This document shows positions 32,489-41,081 of a stretch of DNA of 63,270 nt, one piece after another. Numbering within the stretch: the first letter of the stretch is position 1; each line of letters opens with the position of its first letter. The position numbers were made by a program, and so were the translations under genes. The stretch is from Desulfocapsa sp. (GTDB lineage: Bacteria; Desulfobacterota; Desulfobulbia; Desulfobulbales; Desulfocapsaceae): positions 1-63,270 of the forward strand of contig JAQYVF010000018.1 of the NCBI GenBank assembly GCA_030145625.1, in the 5' to 3' direction. The notes beneath the pieces are model-generated. The model saw only the letters and a program-made list of their open reading frames with translations, was not told the origin of the DNA and searched no databases.

Positions 32489-33617
32489 CTACTCTCCACA
32501 AACCACCCGAGCCAAATACGTTTACCTGATCTGGAAGAATCTTCCCCGCCTCTCTCTCCTGATCCTCATCCTATTCACGGCCCTTGGATTTTTCGCCATT
32601 AAGGATAAAGGGAAACGACTGGCTGAAGAAAAAGCAAAAGCAGCGGTCGAAGAAAAACAACTCCTCAATGTTGTAGTTCTCGACATTGGAAAGATCACTC
32701 TACGCGACCGCATCAACCTACCGGGAACCATTGAACCCTGGCAGCGCCTGGAACTCCTGGCCAAAGTCGGCGGCATGATAGAAGAGGTCCTGGTGACAGA
32801 AGGCGACCAGGTGGAAGAGGGGACAGTTTTGGCCCGAATCGAAGAGGCGGATTACCGCATTGGACTGCAATCTGCTCAGGCCACCTGGACTCTAGCCAAC
32901 GCGGAATACAAGCGGGTTAAGACCATGCATGGTAAAGGAATAGCCCCTCAGGCAGAGCTGGAAACCCGCAAAGCCCAGCTGCAGACAGCACAGGCGGCCC
33001 TGGATGACGCACAGCTCAACCTCTCTCGCTGCACTATTAAAGCGCCAATGTCCGGAATCATCCGCCGCCTTGACGCCAAAACCGGATTACTGCTGGCAAT
33101 AGCAGATCCGGTTGCAGAGATCTTACAGATTGATCAGGTAAAAGCCGTGGTTGGAATTCCTGAATCGGATGTGGCAGCCGTACGAGAGCTCGACGAGATC
33201 GACATTACTATTCAGGCCTTGAGTGATCGTAAGCTCACCGGGAAAAAGCATTTCCTTTCCCCGGCCCCTGAGAGTAACGCCCATGTATACCGAATGGAAT
33301 TGGCCCTGACCAATCAAGATACCTCCATCCTCCCCGGAATGTTTGTCCGGGCCGATATCGTCAAAGAAGAACGAGCAAACACCCTGGCCCTACCCCTCTA
33401 TTCAGTCATCACCCGCAAAGGAGAACAGTTCATCTACCTGGAAGACAAAGGGGTGGTCCGTAAGCAATTGGTAGAACTTGGCATCATGGAAGGATGGATG
33501 GTGGAAGTCACGGATGGGCTCCAGGAAGGCGACAGGGTGGTGGTGGAAGGCCATCGTGATATTGAAGACGGACAGGAGGTCCGGGTTATCCGCAGCCTCT
33601 CCACCCCGGACAGATGA
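32478..33617 (+). CDS. RND efflux periplasmic adaptor (membrane fusion protein)
   Basis: This 379-residue adaptor is anchored by one N-terminal helix (about residues 23-42) rather than a lipid, because no lipobox is present. Order: beta-barrel/lipoyl half (EVLVTEGDQVEEGTVLARI), alpha hairpin (about 135-185, rich in Ala/Gln heptads), second lipoyl half (CTIKAPMSGIIRRLDAKTG), then beta-barrel and membrane-proximal domains. It bridges the RND pump and the outer-membrane channel encoded downstream. A 122-bp gap before the pump gene contains the repeated word GTAACTGTTCA. Confidence 0.93.
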   Translation: MKTDYSPQTTRAKYVYLIWKNLPRLSLLILILFTALGFFAIKDKGKRLAEEKAKAAVEEKQLLNVVVLDIGKITLRDRINLPGTIEPWQRLELLAKVGGMIEEVLVTEGDQVEEGTVLARIEEADYRIGLQSAQATWTLANAEYKRVKTMHGKGIAPQAELETRKAQLQTAQAALDDAQLNLSRCTIKAPMSGIIRRLDAKTGLLLAIADPVAEILQIDQVKAVVGIPESDVAAVRELDEIDITIQALSDRKLTGKKHFLSPAPESNAHVYRMELALTNQDTSILPGMFVRADIVKEERANTLALPLYSVITRKGEQFIYLEDKGVVRKQLVELGIMEGWMVEVTDGLQEGDRVVVEGHRDIEDGQEVRVIRSLSTPDR

Positions 33618-33739
33618 AACCCGTTGCTGCATACTTTTATTTTTAGAGTTTGATAACGAACGAGTAACTGTTCAGGTAATGCCCAATAATTGGCAACCAA
33701 CCGCTCTGTAACTGTTCACAGACCATAACGTCATAAATT

Positions 33740-36700
33740 ATGATTATCTCAGATACGGCTGTCAAAAAATCTGTCTCGGTACTGGTCCTGGCCGTTATCA
33801 TCCTGGTGTTCGGCACCTACTGTTATCTTGCCCTGCCCAGAGAATCGGATCCTGATATCACCATTCCCAACGTCTTTGTTTCCACGACCTATCGCGGGGT
33901 ATCGCCCTCCGACATCGAAACATCAATCACCATAGAGATCGAAAAAAAACTCAAAGGGTTGGACGGTGTCAAAAAGATCGAATCCGTCAGCTCTGAAGGC
34001 CTCTCTTCCATCAATGTCGAGTTTCTCACCGGTATCGATATCGATCAGGCCCTCCAAGACGTCAAAGATAAAGTAGATGAGGCGAAAGGGGAACTGCCAA
34101 ACGACCTTGAAGATGACCCCATGGTCTTTGAAGTCAACCTTTCCGAGATGCCCATCCTTATCTTTTCTCTTTCCGGAACCTGCGGTCTCTCCTGCCTCAA
34201 AGATATCGCTGACGATCTGGAGGATGACATTGAAACCATCCCCGGGGTCCTCGAGGTGGATATCAGCGGAGGCTTGGAACGGGAAATCCGCATTGAGGTC
34301 CTTCCTGAAAAACTGGCCTTTTACGGTCTCACCATCAACTCTCTGGAACAGGTGATAGCCAGTGAGAACCAGAACACTTCAGGGGGAGCCATCCGCTTGG
34401 GTAAAGGACGTTTTCAACTGCGCGTTCCAGGCGAATTTGAAACACCTGATGAGATTTACGGTCTGGTTCTGACCACTCACCAGGGCGATCCGGTATACCT
34501 CAAGGATGTCGCCCGTATCATCGACGGCTTTAAGGAAGAAACGAGCAGATCACGCCTTGATGGTCGTCAGGCCGTGAATATTTCGGTCAAAAAACGAAGC
34601 GGAGAAAATATCATAGGGATTGCCAAGGCAGTGGATCAGGCCATTGCAGAGAGGCAGCCAACTTGGCCGCATGGGACCGAGATCACCAAGGTCATGGACA
34701 AATCCAAGGATATTGTACGGATGGTTGCAGACCTGGAAAACAACATCCTTTCCGGTCTGGTCCTGGTGGTCATAGTCATCTTTTTTGCCATGGGAATACG
34801 CAATGCCCTCCTGGTGAGCCTGGCCATCCCTTTTTCCATGCTCCTCTCCTTTACGGTCCTCTATCTTCTCGGTATCACACTGAACATGGTGGTCCTTTTC
34901 AGTCTGACCCTGGCTTTGGGTATGCTGGTAGACAATGCCATTGTTATTGTAGAAAATATCTACCGTTTCATGGAACAGGGCGTTCCACGGAGAGAAGCGG
35001 CCATGAAGGCCACCTCAGAGGTGGCATACCCGGTTATCGGCTCTACGCTCACCACCCTGGCAGCCTTCTCTCCCATGCTTTTCTGGCCCGGAATCATGGG
35101 AGAATTCATGAGTTACCTGCCGCTCACCCTCATCATCACCCTCTCCTCCTCACTCTTTGTAGCCCTTGTCATCAACCCGGCACTCGCCTCAGTCTTTCTC
35201 AAAGCCAGCAAAAAAGGTCAGGCACTCAAACATCACACGTCAGCTGAAGAGCAACCGGTACAAATTAATACCCCCCTCCTCCGCGGATACTCAGCCATAC
35301 TCAATCTCGCCCTGAGCCAACCCCTCTCAATCATAGCTGTTGCCTTTTTCATTCTCATCCTCATGGTGGAAGGTTGGCTTCTGGTAGTGGGTCTGGAAAA
35401 GCCAAAAGAGTTTTTCCCCGACATCCAACCTAAAGGCATATACGTCAATATAGACATGCCGGAAGGTGCTGACTTGAACTACATCAATCGTATCATGCAG
35501 CGCATAGAAGGGGCCGTGGCCAGTGCCGAGATCGCGGGATCAACAACAGAACCGACAACGGATGAGTATCGCAAGGCCCTCACTCCTGTCGAGCATGTGC
35601 ACGATGACGGTCGTACTTTTACCGGTCCTTCCGATCTTGCCAACATCAAAACGATCTACATGAAGGCCACGGTGGAAGCAGAAGGAGGAAGCGCCTTTGA
35701 CAGCAACACCCCCAACCATGTGGGAGTCAGGTTTTTGGACCTTGAAGAACGTTTCCGCTCCTCCCATGACACATTAAGTGCGATCAGAAAACGGGTGGAA
35801 GACATCCCGGGAGGAAAGATCAGTCTCGCCAGTGAAGCTGAAGGTCCGCCCACCGGAGCACCAATCAATATAGAGATCGCCGGCAAGGACTTCCAGGTCC
35901 TGGGAGAGATCGCCAGGAACATACGCAATCTCATCAGCCAGTTGCCCCATGTGGAAGATGTACAGGACAACTTTGTGGAAGGTATCCCCTCAGTCCAGGT
36001 GCGGGTGGATAGGCAAAAAGCCGCACTTTTCGGTATCACCACCGACATGATCGGTTTTGCCTTAAAAACTGCCTACAACGGCCTGGAAGTCTCTTCTTTT
36101 CGCGAGGACGATGAAGATTATGACATCACCGTCCAACTCGCTGAAGAAGACCGCAAAGTAGTCGATATCCTCCACGAACTGATGATCCCGGCACCCAACG
36201 GAATAACGGTCCCCCTCTCCACCCTGGCAACAATCAATTTTTCCGGATCTATCGGTGATATCGTCCGTATCAACAACGAGCGGGTGGTGACCGTCAAGGC
36301 CAATGTCGATGAAACCAAAATCCCAGGCCCTGTTGCACGAGCCGCAGCGGAAGCAGCCCTTGCAAAACTGCCGTTGCCCCCTGGATACAAAGTCACTTTT
36401 ACCGGTGAATTTGAAGATCAGCAGGAATCCGAAGCCTTTCTCAGCAAAGCCTTCATCATTGCCCTGCTCTTTATCTTTCTCATCCTGGTAAGCCAGTTCA
36501 ACTCGGTGGGACAGCCCTTTATCATCATGACCTCGGTTATCCTTTCCCTGGGCGGGGCCTTTCTTGGCCTCATGCTCTTTCAACAACCCTTCGGCATCAT
36601 TATGACCGGGGTGGGCGTTATCTCACTGGCCGGAGTGGTGGTGAACAATGCCATTGTCCTCATCGATTACACCAACCAGCTTCGTCAGCGAGGTATGGCA

Positions 36701-37057
36701 GTCAAAGAAGCCGTCATGGCCGCAGGAGCCACTCGCCTGCGACCTGTTATCCTCACCGCAATCACCACTATTCTCGGACTCATCCCCATGGTCACCGGTG
36801 TCTCCTTTGACTTTCGCAACCTGGCCTGGTCCTGGGTCAGTGAATCCAGTCAGTGGTGGCGTTCCATGGCCGTTGTGGTTATCTTCGGTCTGATAGTTGC
36901 CACCTTCCTCACCCTGGTGGTGGTCCCCAGTCTCTACTATCTCTTCCATCGCTTCCTTGAAGAACAACAACAAATTCGGAAATGGCTGCACAGGCAATAC
37001 TGGCGGCCCTACCCCCTTCTTTCCGGAGAATCACGGGAGGAAAACAATGAACAGTAA
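33740..37057 (+). CDS. RND-family efflux pump (HAE-1 type inner-membrane transporter)
   Basis: This 1105-residue proton-driven pump has twelve membrane helices and two large periplasmic loops. It begins MIISDTAVKKSVSVLVLAVIILVFGTYCYLALPRESDPDI. The helix-4 proton-relay segment reads LALGMLVDNAIVIVENI, with one Asp followed by Asn where AcrB has two Asp; this DN form is common in other RND branches. The helix-10 partner region is GVVVNNAIVLIDYTNQL. No strong ribosome site is visible before ATG 33740. It overlaps the TolC-like gene by 11 bp. Substrates are unknown. Confidence 0.93.
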   Translation: MIISDTAVKKSVSVLVLAVIILVFGTYCYLALPRESDPDITIPNVFVSTTYRGVSPSDIETSITIEIEKKLKGLDGVKKIESVSSEGLSSINVEFLTGIDIDQALQDVKDKVDEAKGELPNDLEDDPMVFEVNLSEMPILIFSLSGTCGLSCLKDIADDLEDDIETIPGVLEVDISGGLEREIRIEVLPEKLAFYGLTINSLEQVIASENQNTSGGAIRLGKGRFQLRVPGEFETPDEIYGLVLTTHQGDPVYLKDVARIIDGFKEETSRSRLDGRQAVNISVKKRSGENIIGIAKAVDQAIAERQPTWPHGTEITKVMDKSKDIVRMVADLENNILSGLVLVVIVIFFAMGIRNALLVSLAIPFSMLLSFTVLYLLGITLNMVVLFSLTLALGMLVDNAIVIVENIYRFMEQGVPRREAAMKATSEVAYPVIGSTLTTLAAFSPMLFWPGIMGEFMSYLPLTLIITLSSSLFVALVINPALASVFLKASKKGQALKHHTSAEEQPVQINTPLLRGYSAILNLALSQPLSIIAVAFFILILMVEGWLLVVGLEKPKEFFPDIQPKGIYVNIDMPEGADLNYINRIMQRIEGAVASAEIAGSTTEPTTDEYRKALTPVEHVHDDGRTFTGPSDLANIKTIYMKATVEAEGGSAFDSNTPNHVGVRFLDLEERFRSSHDTLSAIRKRVEDIPGGKISLASEAEGPPTGAPINIEIAGKDFQVLGEIARNIRNLISQLPHVEDVQDNFVEGIPSVQVRVDRQKAALFGITTDMIGFALKTAYNGLEVSSFREDDEDYDITVQLAEEDRKVVDILHELMIPAPNGITVPLSTLATINFSGSIGDIVRINNERVVTVKANVDETKIPGPVARAAAEAALAKLPLPPGYKVTFTGEFEDQQESEAFLSKAFIIALLFIFLILVSQFNSVGQPFIIMTSVILSLGGAFLGLMLFQQPFGIIMTGVGVISLAGVVVNNAIVLIDYTNQLRQRGMAVKEAVMAAGATRLRPVILTAITTILGLIPMVTGVSFDFRNLAWSWVSESSQWWRSMAVVVIFGLIVATFLTLVVVPSLYYLFHRFLEEQQQIRKWLHRQYWRPYPLLSGESREENNEQ

Positions 37058-38510
37058 TCTCCGCCATGCCTGCCTGCTCTCCATACTCTGTCTTTTCCTG
37101 CTCCTGCAGACAACAGATGCAGCCGGTGAAGAACAGGCAGTAGAGCTGAGCCTTCGCCAGGCCCTTGAAATGGCCCTGGCAAACAACCTTAGCCTGCAGT
37201 TGAGTAAGCAGGACCTGGAAATTGCAAAGGGGAGTGCCGACGCCGAGTATGGGAGCTTTGACAGCCTGCTGCAGGCAGGCGCAGCAGCCGGCGAGGCACA
37301 CCTTTCTCCCACCATGCAGGGCGAGGCATATGATGAAGACATCAGTTCCTGGAACGCATCAGTCAGCAAAAAACTGAGCACAGGGACGGAATTGGGACTC
37401 TCTTGGAGTAATGGCCGCAACAGCAGTGACTCCAGCCTCTCCCTTATCGATCCTCTTTACACAAGCGGCATAGATCTGGAAATAAGCCAACCCCTCCTCA
37501 AGGGGCTGGGCAGCGAAGTACAGACAGCAGGGATCCGGGCAGCGCAAAAGGAATCTGAAGCAGCCACCTTTCTTGTCCACCGAGAGGCCGCTGAGCTCAC
37601 CTCCCAGGTTCGCAAAGCCTACTGGCAGCTTGTCTCTTCCTGGCAGGACATTGAGGTCCTGCAGCTCTCACTCTCCCTGGCCAGACAACTGGAAGATGAG
37701 ACCCAAAGCCGGATAGAGACTGGACTACTGGCCGAGGTAGAAATCTTTCAACCCCAGTCAGAGGTAGCCAGAAGGGAGCAGAACCTCATCAGCGGAGAAC
37801 GGGCTGTCGGGGTCGCCGAAGACAATCTGCGCTATCTCCTCAACAACCAGGAGTGGAACAGACCACTGACGCCAATTGATAGCCCCAAGATTGATCCTTC
37901 CCTTCCTCTCCTGGAAACGATCCTGAACAATGCCCTGGCCAATCGCCCGGACATCAAAGCCGCAGACATGCGAACAGAAGCAGCGAAGATCACCACCGTC
38001 TCCTTAAAAGACAGGACATTGCCGTCACTGGACCTCTTCGGCTCCGTTGGACTGGCAGGAAGTGAGGATGATTACGGCGGTGCACTGGATCGACTGAGCA
38101 ATGATGGTGATCCCCGCTGGCAGGTGGGAATCAATTTTTCCACTCCCTTGGAAAACCGAAGTGCCAAAGGACAATACAGACAGGCAAAAGCCAGCCTGAA
38201 GCGGGCAAAAACTCAGGCCGAACTCCTGCGACAGCAGACCAGGAGCCTTGCCAGGCAAGCAGTTCGCGATATCAAACTCAGTCTCAAGGCCATTGAAGCC
38301 ACCCGTAAGACCACACTGGCCTCAGAAAAACGATTGGAAGGAGAACAGACAAAATTCGAGGTGGGCCGAGCCACTACTTACGATGTCCTGGTAGCACAAG
38401 AAGATTTTTCCAAGGCCGTAGCCGATGAATATCGAGCAAAAATACTGCATGTCCAGACCCTGGCCGAACTCGATCGTATCCAGGGAATTGTCAGGATAGA
38501 ACAGCCCTGA
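37047..38510 (+). CDS. TolC-like outer-membrane efflux protein
   Basis: This 487-residue protein has a signal peptide (MNSNLRHACLLSILCLFLLLQ, cleaved near TDAAG) followed by two repeats of the outer-membrane efflux domain (about residues 30-230 and 270-480), each with long amphipathic helices such as SLRQALEMALANNLSLQLSKQ and RPDIKAADMRTEAA. It would form the trimeric exit duct for the pump. ATG 37047 was chosen for GGGAGG 6 bases upstream and the signal peptide; it overlaps the pump's stop by 11 bases. It ends the efflux operon; no terminator was clear after 38510. Confidence 0.93.
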   Translation: MNSNLRHACLLSILCLFLLLQTTDAAGEEQAVELSLRQALEMALANNLSLQLSKQDLEIAKGSADAEYGSFDSLLQAGAAAGEAHLSPTMQGEAYDEDISSWNASVSKKLSTGTELGLSWSNGRNSSDSSLSLIDPLYTSGIDLEISQPLLKGLGSEVQTAGIRAAQKESEAATFLVHREAAELTSQVRKAYWQLVSSWQDIEVLQLSLSLARQLEDETQSRIETGLLAEVEIFQPQSEVARREQNLISGERAVGVAEDNLRYLLNNQEWNRPLTPIDSPKIDPSLPLLETILNNALANRPDIKAADMRTEAAKITTVSLKDRTLPSLDLFGSVGLAGSEDDYGGALDRLSNDGDPRWQVGINFSTPLENRSAKGQYRQAKASLKRAKTQAELLRQQTRSLARQAVRDIKLSLKAIEATRKTTLASEKRLEGEQTKFEVGRATTYDVLVAQEDFSKAVADEYRAKILHVQTLAELDRIQGIVRIEQP

Positions 38511-38691
38511 GATAAGTGAAGATTTCATTATATACCTTCAAGGATAAAAACAGGCCACACTTCTTGTAAGTTTATTCACTTAAGTAGATTCAGCAGTTCA
38601 CAAACACTCCATATTTGGTATATGTTAGATTAAAGCAATCTGTAATCATATACAATCATCACAGTCAATTTTTTTATCCCGGAGAACACAA

Positions 38692-39306
38692 ATGAATTCA
38701 CATCGCCTCCCCCTGCTGACCACACTCGCCCTCATCTGTATCCTGTTCCTCTTTTCTGCATGCGTCGGTGGAAAGCAAAGCAATAGTGCAACCAAGGCTG
38801 CCCCCGAAAACGAAAAGATAGCACTGGGTGCCATTGAAGAGGTCCAGGCGGAAACGGTTCTGAAAACAAACTATGACAATATTATCATCAGGAACTTTAC
38901 GAGCAGTTCACAAATCCAGACCGATTACCCGGATAGTATTCAGAAGTGTCAAACTCAGATCATCAAGCAATTGAAAAACAAAAAAATGTATAAAAACGTC
39001 ACCAGCAGCAGCAAAAAACTTCCCGGAAAAAGTGCTGTCGTGGATCTGAAGATTGTTGACATGCGTATAACGAGTGGGGCCGCGCGCCTCTGGGGCGGTG
39101 CCTTTGCTGGAAGCTCATTCATGGATGTCCTGGTCGAGGTACGGAATGCAGGAAGCGAGAAAACAGTTTACAAACAAGTCCTTACCACCTCTAACAATGC
39201 TTGGGCCGCATCATATAACGGCGGTTCCAGCGACACCAGCCTGCCCGCTGATTTTGGAACACTCATCGGTGAATATCTGTCGAAACTTGTTCCTGCAAAC
39301 AAATAA
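38692..39306 (+). CDS. Lipoprotein of DUF4410 type
   Basis: This 204-residue protein has a lipoprotein signal (lipobox LFSAC, Cys near residue 24), so it is anchored to a membrane. The mature part has a predicted alpha/beta domain: YDNIIIRNFTSSSQIQTDYPDSIQKC, AVVDLKIVDMRITSG and an Ala/Gly-rich WGGAFAGSSFMDVLVEV segment. I recognise these as the DUF4410 pattern with moderate confidence. The function is unknown. It is 181 bp past the efflux operon and may have its own promoter. Hairpins follow its stop. Confidence 0.8.
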   Translation: MNSHRLPLLTTLALICILFLFSACVGGKQSNSATKAAPENEKIALGAIEEVQAETVLKTNYDNIIIRNFTSSSQIQTDYPDSIQKCQTQIIKQLKNKKMYKNVTSSSKKLPGKSAVVDLKIVDMRITSGAARLWGGAFAGSSFMDVLVEVRNAGSEKTVYKQVLTTSNNAWAASYNGGSSDTSLPADFGTLIGEYLSKLVPANK

Positions 39307-39330
39307 TGTACTTTCCCCCTTGAACTTTCA

Positions 39331-39364
39331 CCTCCTTTGCTGCGCTTATACCCCGCAAAGGAGG
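39331..39364. terminator. Hairpin after the lipoprotein gene
   Basis: CCTCCTTTGC (39331-39340) pairs perfectly with GCAAAGGAGG (39355-39364) around a 14-base loop. No T-run follows, so intrinsic termination is uncertain. A second hairpin (CAGGTTGAA, 39466-39474, with TTCAACCTG, 39494-39502) overlaps the LysE stop codon and could serve that gene. Confidence 0.45.
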
Positions 39365-39494
39365 CAGCCTGTTCGCCCTTCTTGATCACCTACCCTTCAG
39401 AGCTTGTCTCCCCGCTTTCACCAAACAATATCCTAGCGATTCCAAATCCCATGGTCATCGCATTTCAGGTTGAACAGAGTATTTGTCCCTCTCT

Positions 39495-40103
39495 TCAACC
39501 TGCAAAGAGGAGGATTCCAAACACAGTCAGCATGGCCCCTGAAATTTTTTCAACATAGAAGACCCCTTTGCCCAGGCGATCTCTTATTTTCTGTTGACCA
39601 ATAAGCAGTGCCATTCCACAGTCCCATAAGAACACAACGGACATCATCCACAACCCGTAGAGACAGCGCAGAGAAAGAGAAGTCGCAGGAGAAACCATGG
39701 CTGTAAAAAGAGAGAGATAAAATATTACATTTTTCGGATTCAGCATAGCGGACATGAACCCGAGCAGAAATTGTTTCTTCATATTCTTTTCACAAAGAAT
39801 TGAAATCGACTCCCCGGCAGCAAAAGAGCGCATTGGGGCTCGAAGAAGCAATATCCCAATATAAACAAGGTAGATTGCACCAAACAATTTCAACATCAGA
39901 AAAAGACCTGGGAAATTACGAATCCCATCCGTACCGAGTACGGCGATGAGCAGGTACACCCCATTGGCCACAGCTATTCCTGCACAGACAGAAACAGCAT
40001 AGCGCAGGGGAAGGCGAAGAGCGGTCTGTACAATAAGAAAAAAATCAGGCCCTGGGCTGAGCAGGGCCAGGAAATGTGCACTGGCAATCAGTATAAACTC
40101 CAT
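39495..40103 (-). CDS. LysE/RhtB-family amino-acid exporter
   Basis: This 202-residue inner-membrane exporter has about six helices and starts MEFILIASAHFLALLSPGPDFF. The PGPDF motif is the LysE/RhtB signature. Such proteins export lysine, threonine, homoserine or similar amino acids. It follows an AraC-type regulator by 48 bp on the same strand, a very common pairing in which the regulator probably controls the exporter. The individual amino acid is not indicated. Confidence 0.93.
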   Translation of the reverse strand: MEFILIASAHFLALLSPGPDFFLIVQTALRLPLRYAVSVCAGIAVANGVYLLIAVLGTDGIRNFPGLFLMLKLFGAIYLVYIGILLLRAPMRSFAAGESISILCEKNMKKQFLLGFMSAMLNPKNVIFYLSLFTAMVSPATSLSLRCLYGLWMMSVVFLWDCGMALLIGQQKIRDRLGKGVFYVEKISGAMLTVFGILLFAG

Positions 40104-40151
40104 ATCATCCTCCTGTAATGGAGGTCCATACTAGAGTTTTACCAAGAAGAA

Positions 40152-40961
40152 TTATTGTATAAAATTGACGCGGTATTGCTGAGGGGTCACAGTGGTCATT
40201 GCCTTAAAGGTTCGATGAAAGTGACTCTGATCAAAAAATCCGCATTCGAGAGCGGTATCACCTATATCTTTTCCCTGCTGGAGAAACTGACGGGCCAACT
40301 CTATCCTGCAGTTCATGCGATAAGCATGTGGGGTAATCCCTTGACTGACCTTGAACTGGCGCAACAGCGTATAAAGATTTGCTTCAAGCTGCACAGCAAA
40401 AGTATTCAGGCTCAGGTCCTGTTCTAGATTTTGACTGAGAAGCGATTTAAAACGTTCAATCTGTTCTGGAGGGTTCACACATTCCTGATACGGTTTACAC
40501 GCCCTGGAAAAGATATCTGCAAGCAGTTTTGCTAACTCCTGTTCTTTTTTCAGAAGGTGCACCTGCTCATCCATCAAACACTCCATGATTGCTGTATAAC
40601 GTTGATAGAGGAGATCGTCCACCAGGCAAATGGTTGTTACCGGCACAAAGCTGTCAATATGCCATAGGCTTTTCTGGATCTCTAGACACCAGTCAATATC
40701 CAGATAGAGCATATAGTAACTTCTTTGGCACCTCTCCTCACAGTTACAGGAATGGAGCGTGTCAGGATTGATCAGGGCGAGGGCACCGGGAACCAGGGAG
40801 GTACTCTCTTCCTGCACCTGATAACGAACCTCTCCCGTCTCCACGGCCCCCACGCTGAAAGCCTGATGCAGATGCGGTTTAAAGCTTTTCCGGCTGGATT
40901 GTGAATAGCGACCCTCGGCAAAAGGAAGCCTCCTGTCTTTAAAAAAATGCTCCCTGTTCAC
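40152..40961 (-). CDS. AraC-family transcriptional regulator
   Basis: This 269-residue regulator has an N-terminal cupin-like sensing domain (HLHQAFSVGAVETGEVRYQVQ, PGALALINPDTLHSC, residues about 30-110). The C-terminal pair of helix-turn-helix motifs includes AVQLEANLYTLLRQFKVSQGITPHAYRM and IGDTALECGFFDQSHFHRTFKAMTTVTPQQYR. The second motif is the AraC/XylS signature. The downstream LysE gene is its probable target. It lies after lon on the same strand with a 120-bp gap. Confidence 0.92.
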   Translation of the reverse strand: MNREHFFKDRRLPFAEGRYSQSSRKSFKPHLHQAFSVGAVETGEVRYQVQEESTSLVPGALALINPDTLHSCNCEERCQRSYYMLYLDIDWCLEIQKSLWHIDSFVPVTTICLVDDLLYQRYTAIMECLMDEQVHLLKKEQELAKLLADIFSRACKPYQECVNPPEQIERFKSLLSQNLEQDLSLNTFAVQLEANLYTLLRQFKVSQGITPHAYRMNCRIELARQFLQQGKDIGDTALECGFFDQSHFHRTFKAMTTVTPQQYRVNFIQ

Positions 40962-41081
40962 ATCGATTCACACTATTCACTATCACATTAACCATTTCAG
41001 TGTTCCAGACCCCGGTTGTATTGTCAAAAAACAGCTACTGCCAACTGAGTCACCTTGAAGATACCTTAAACGGCCCGCCCT

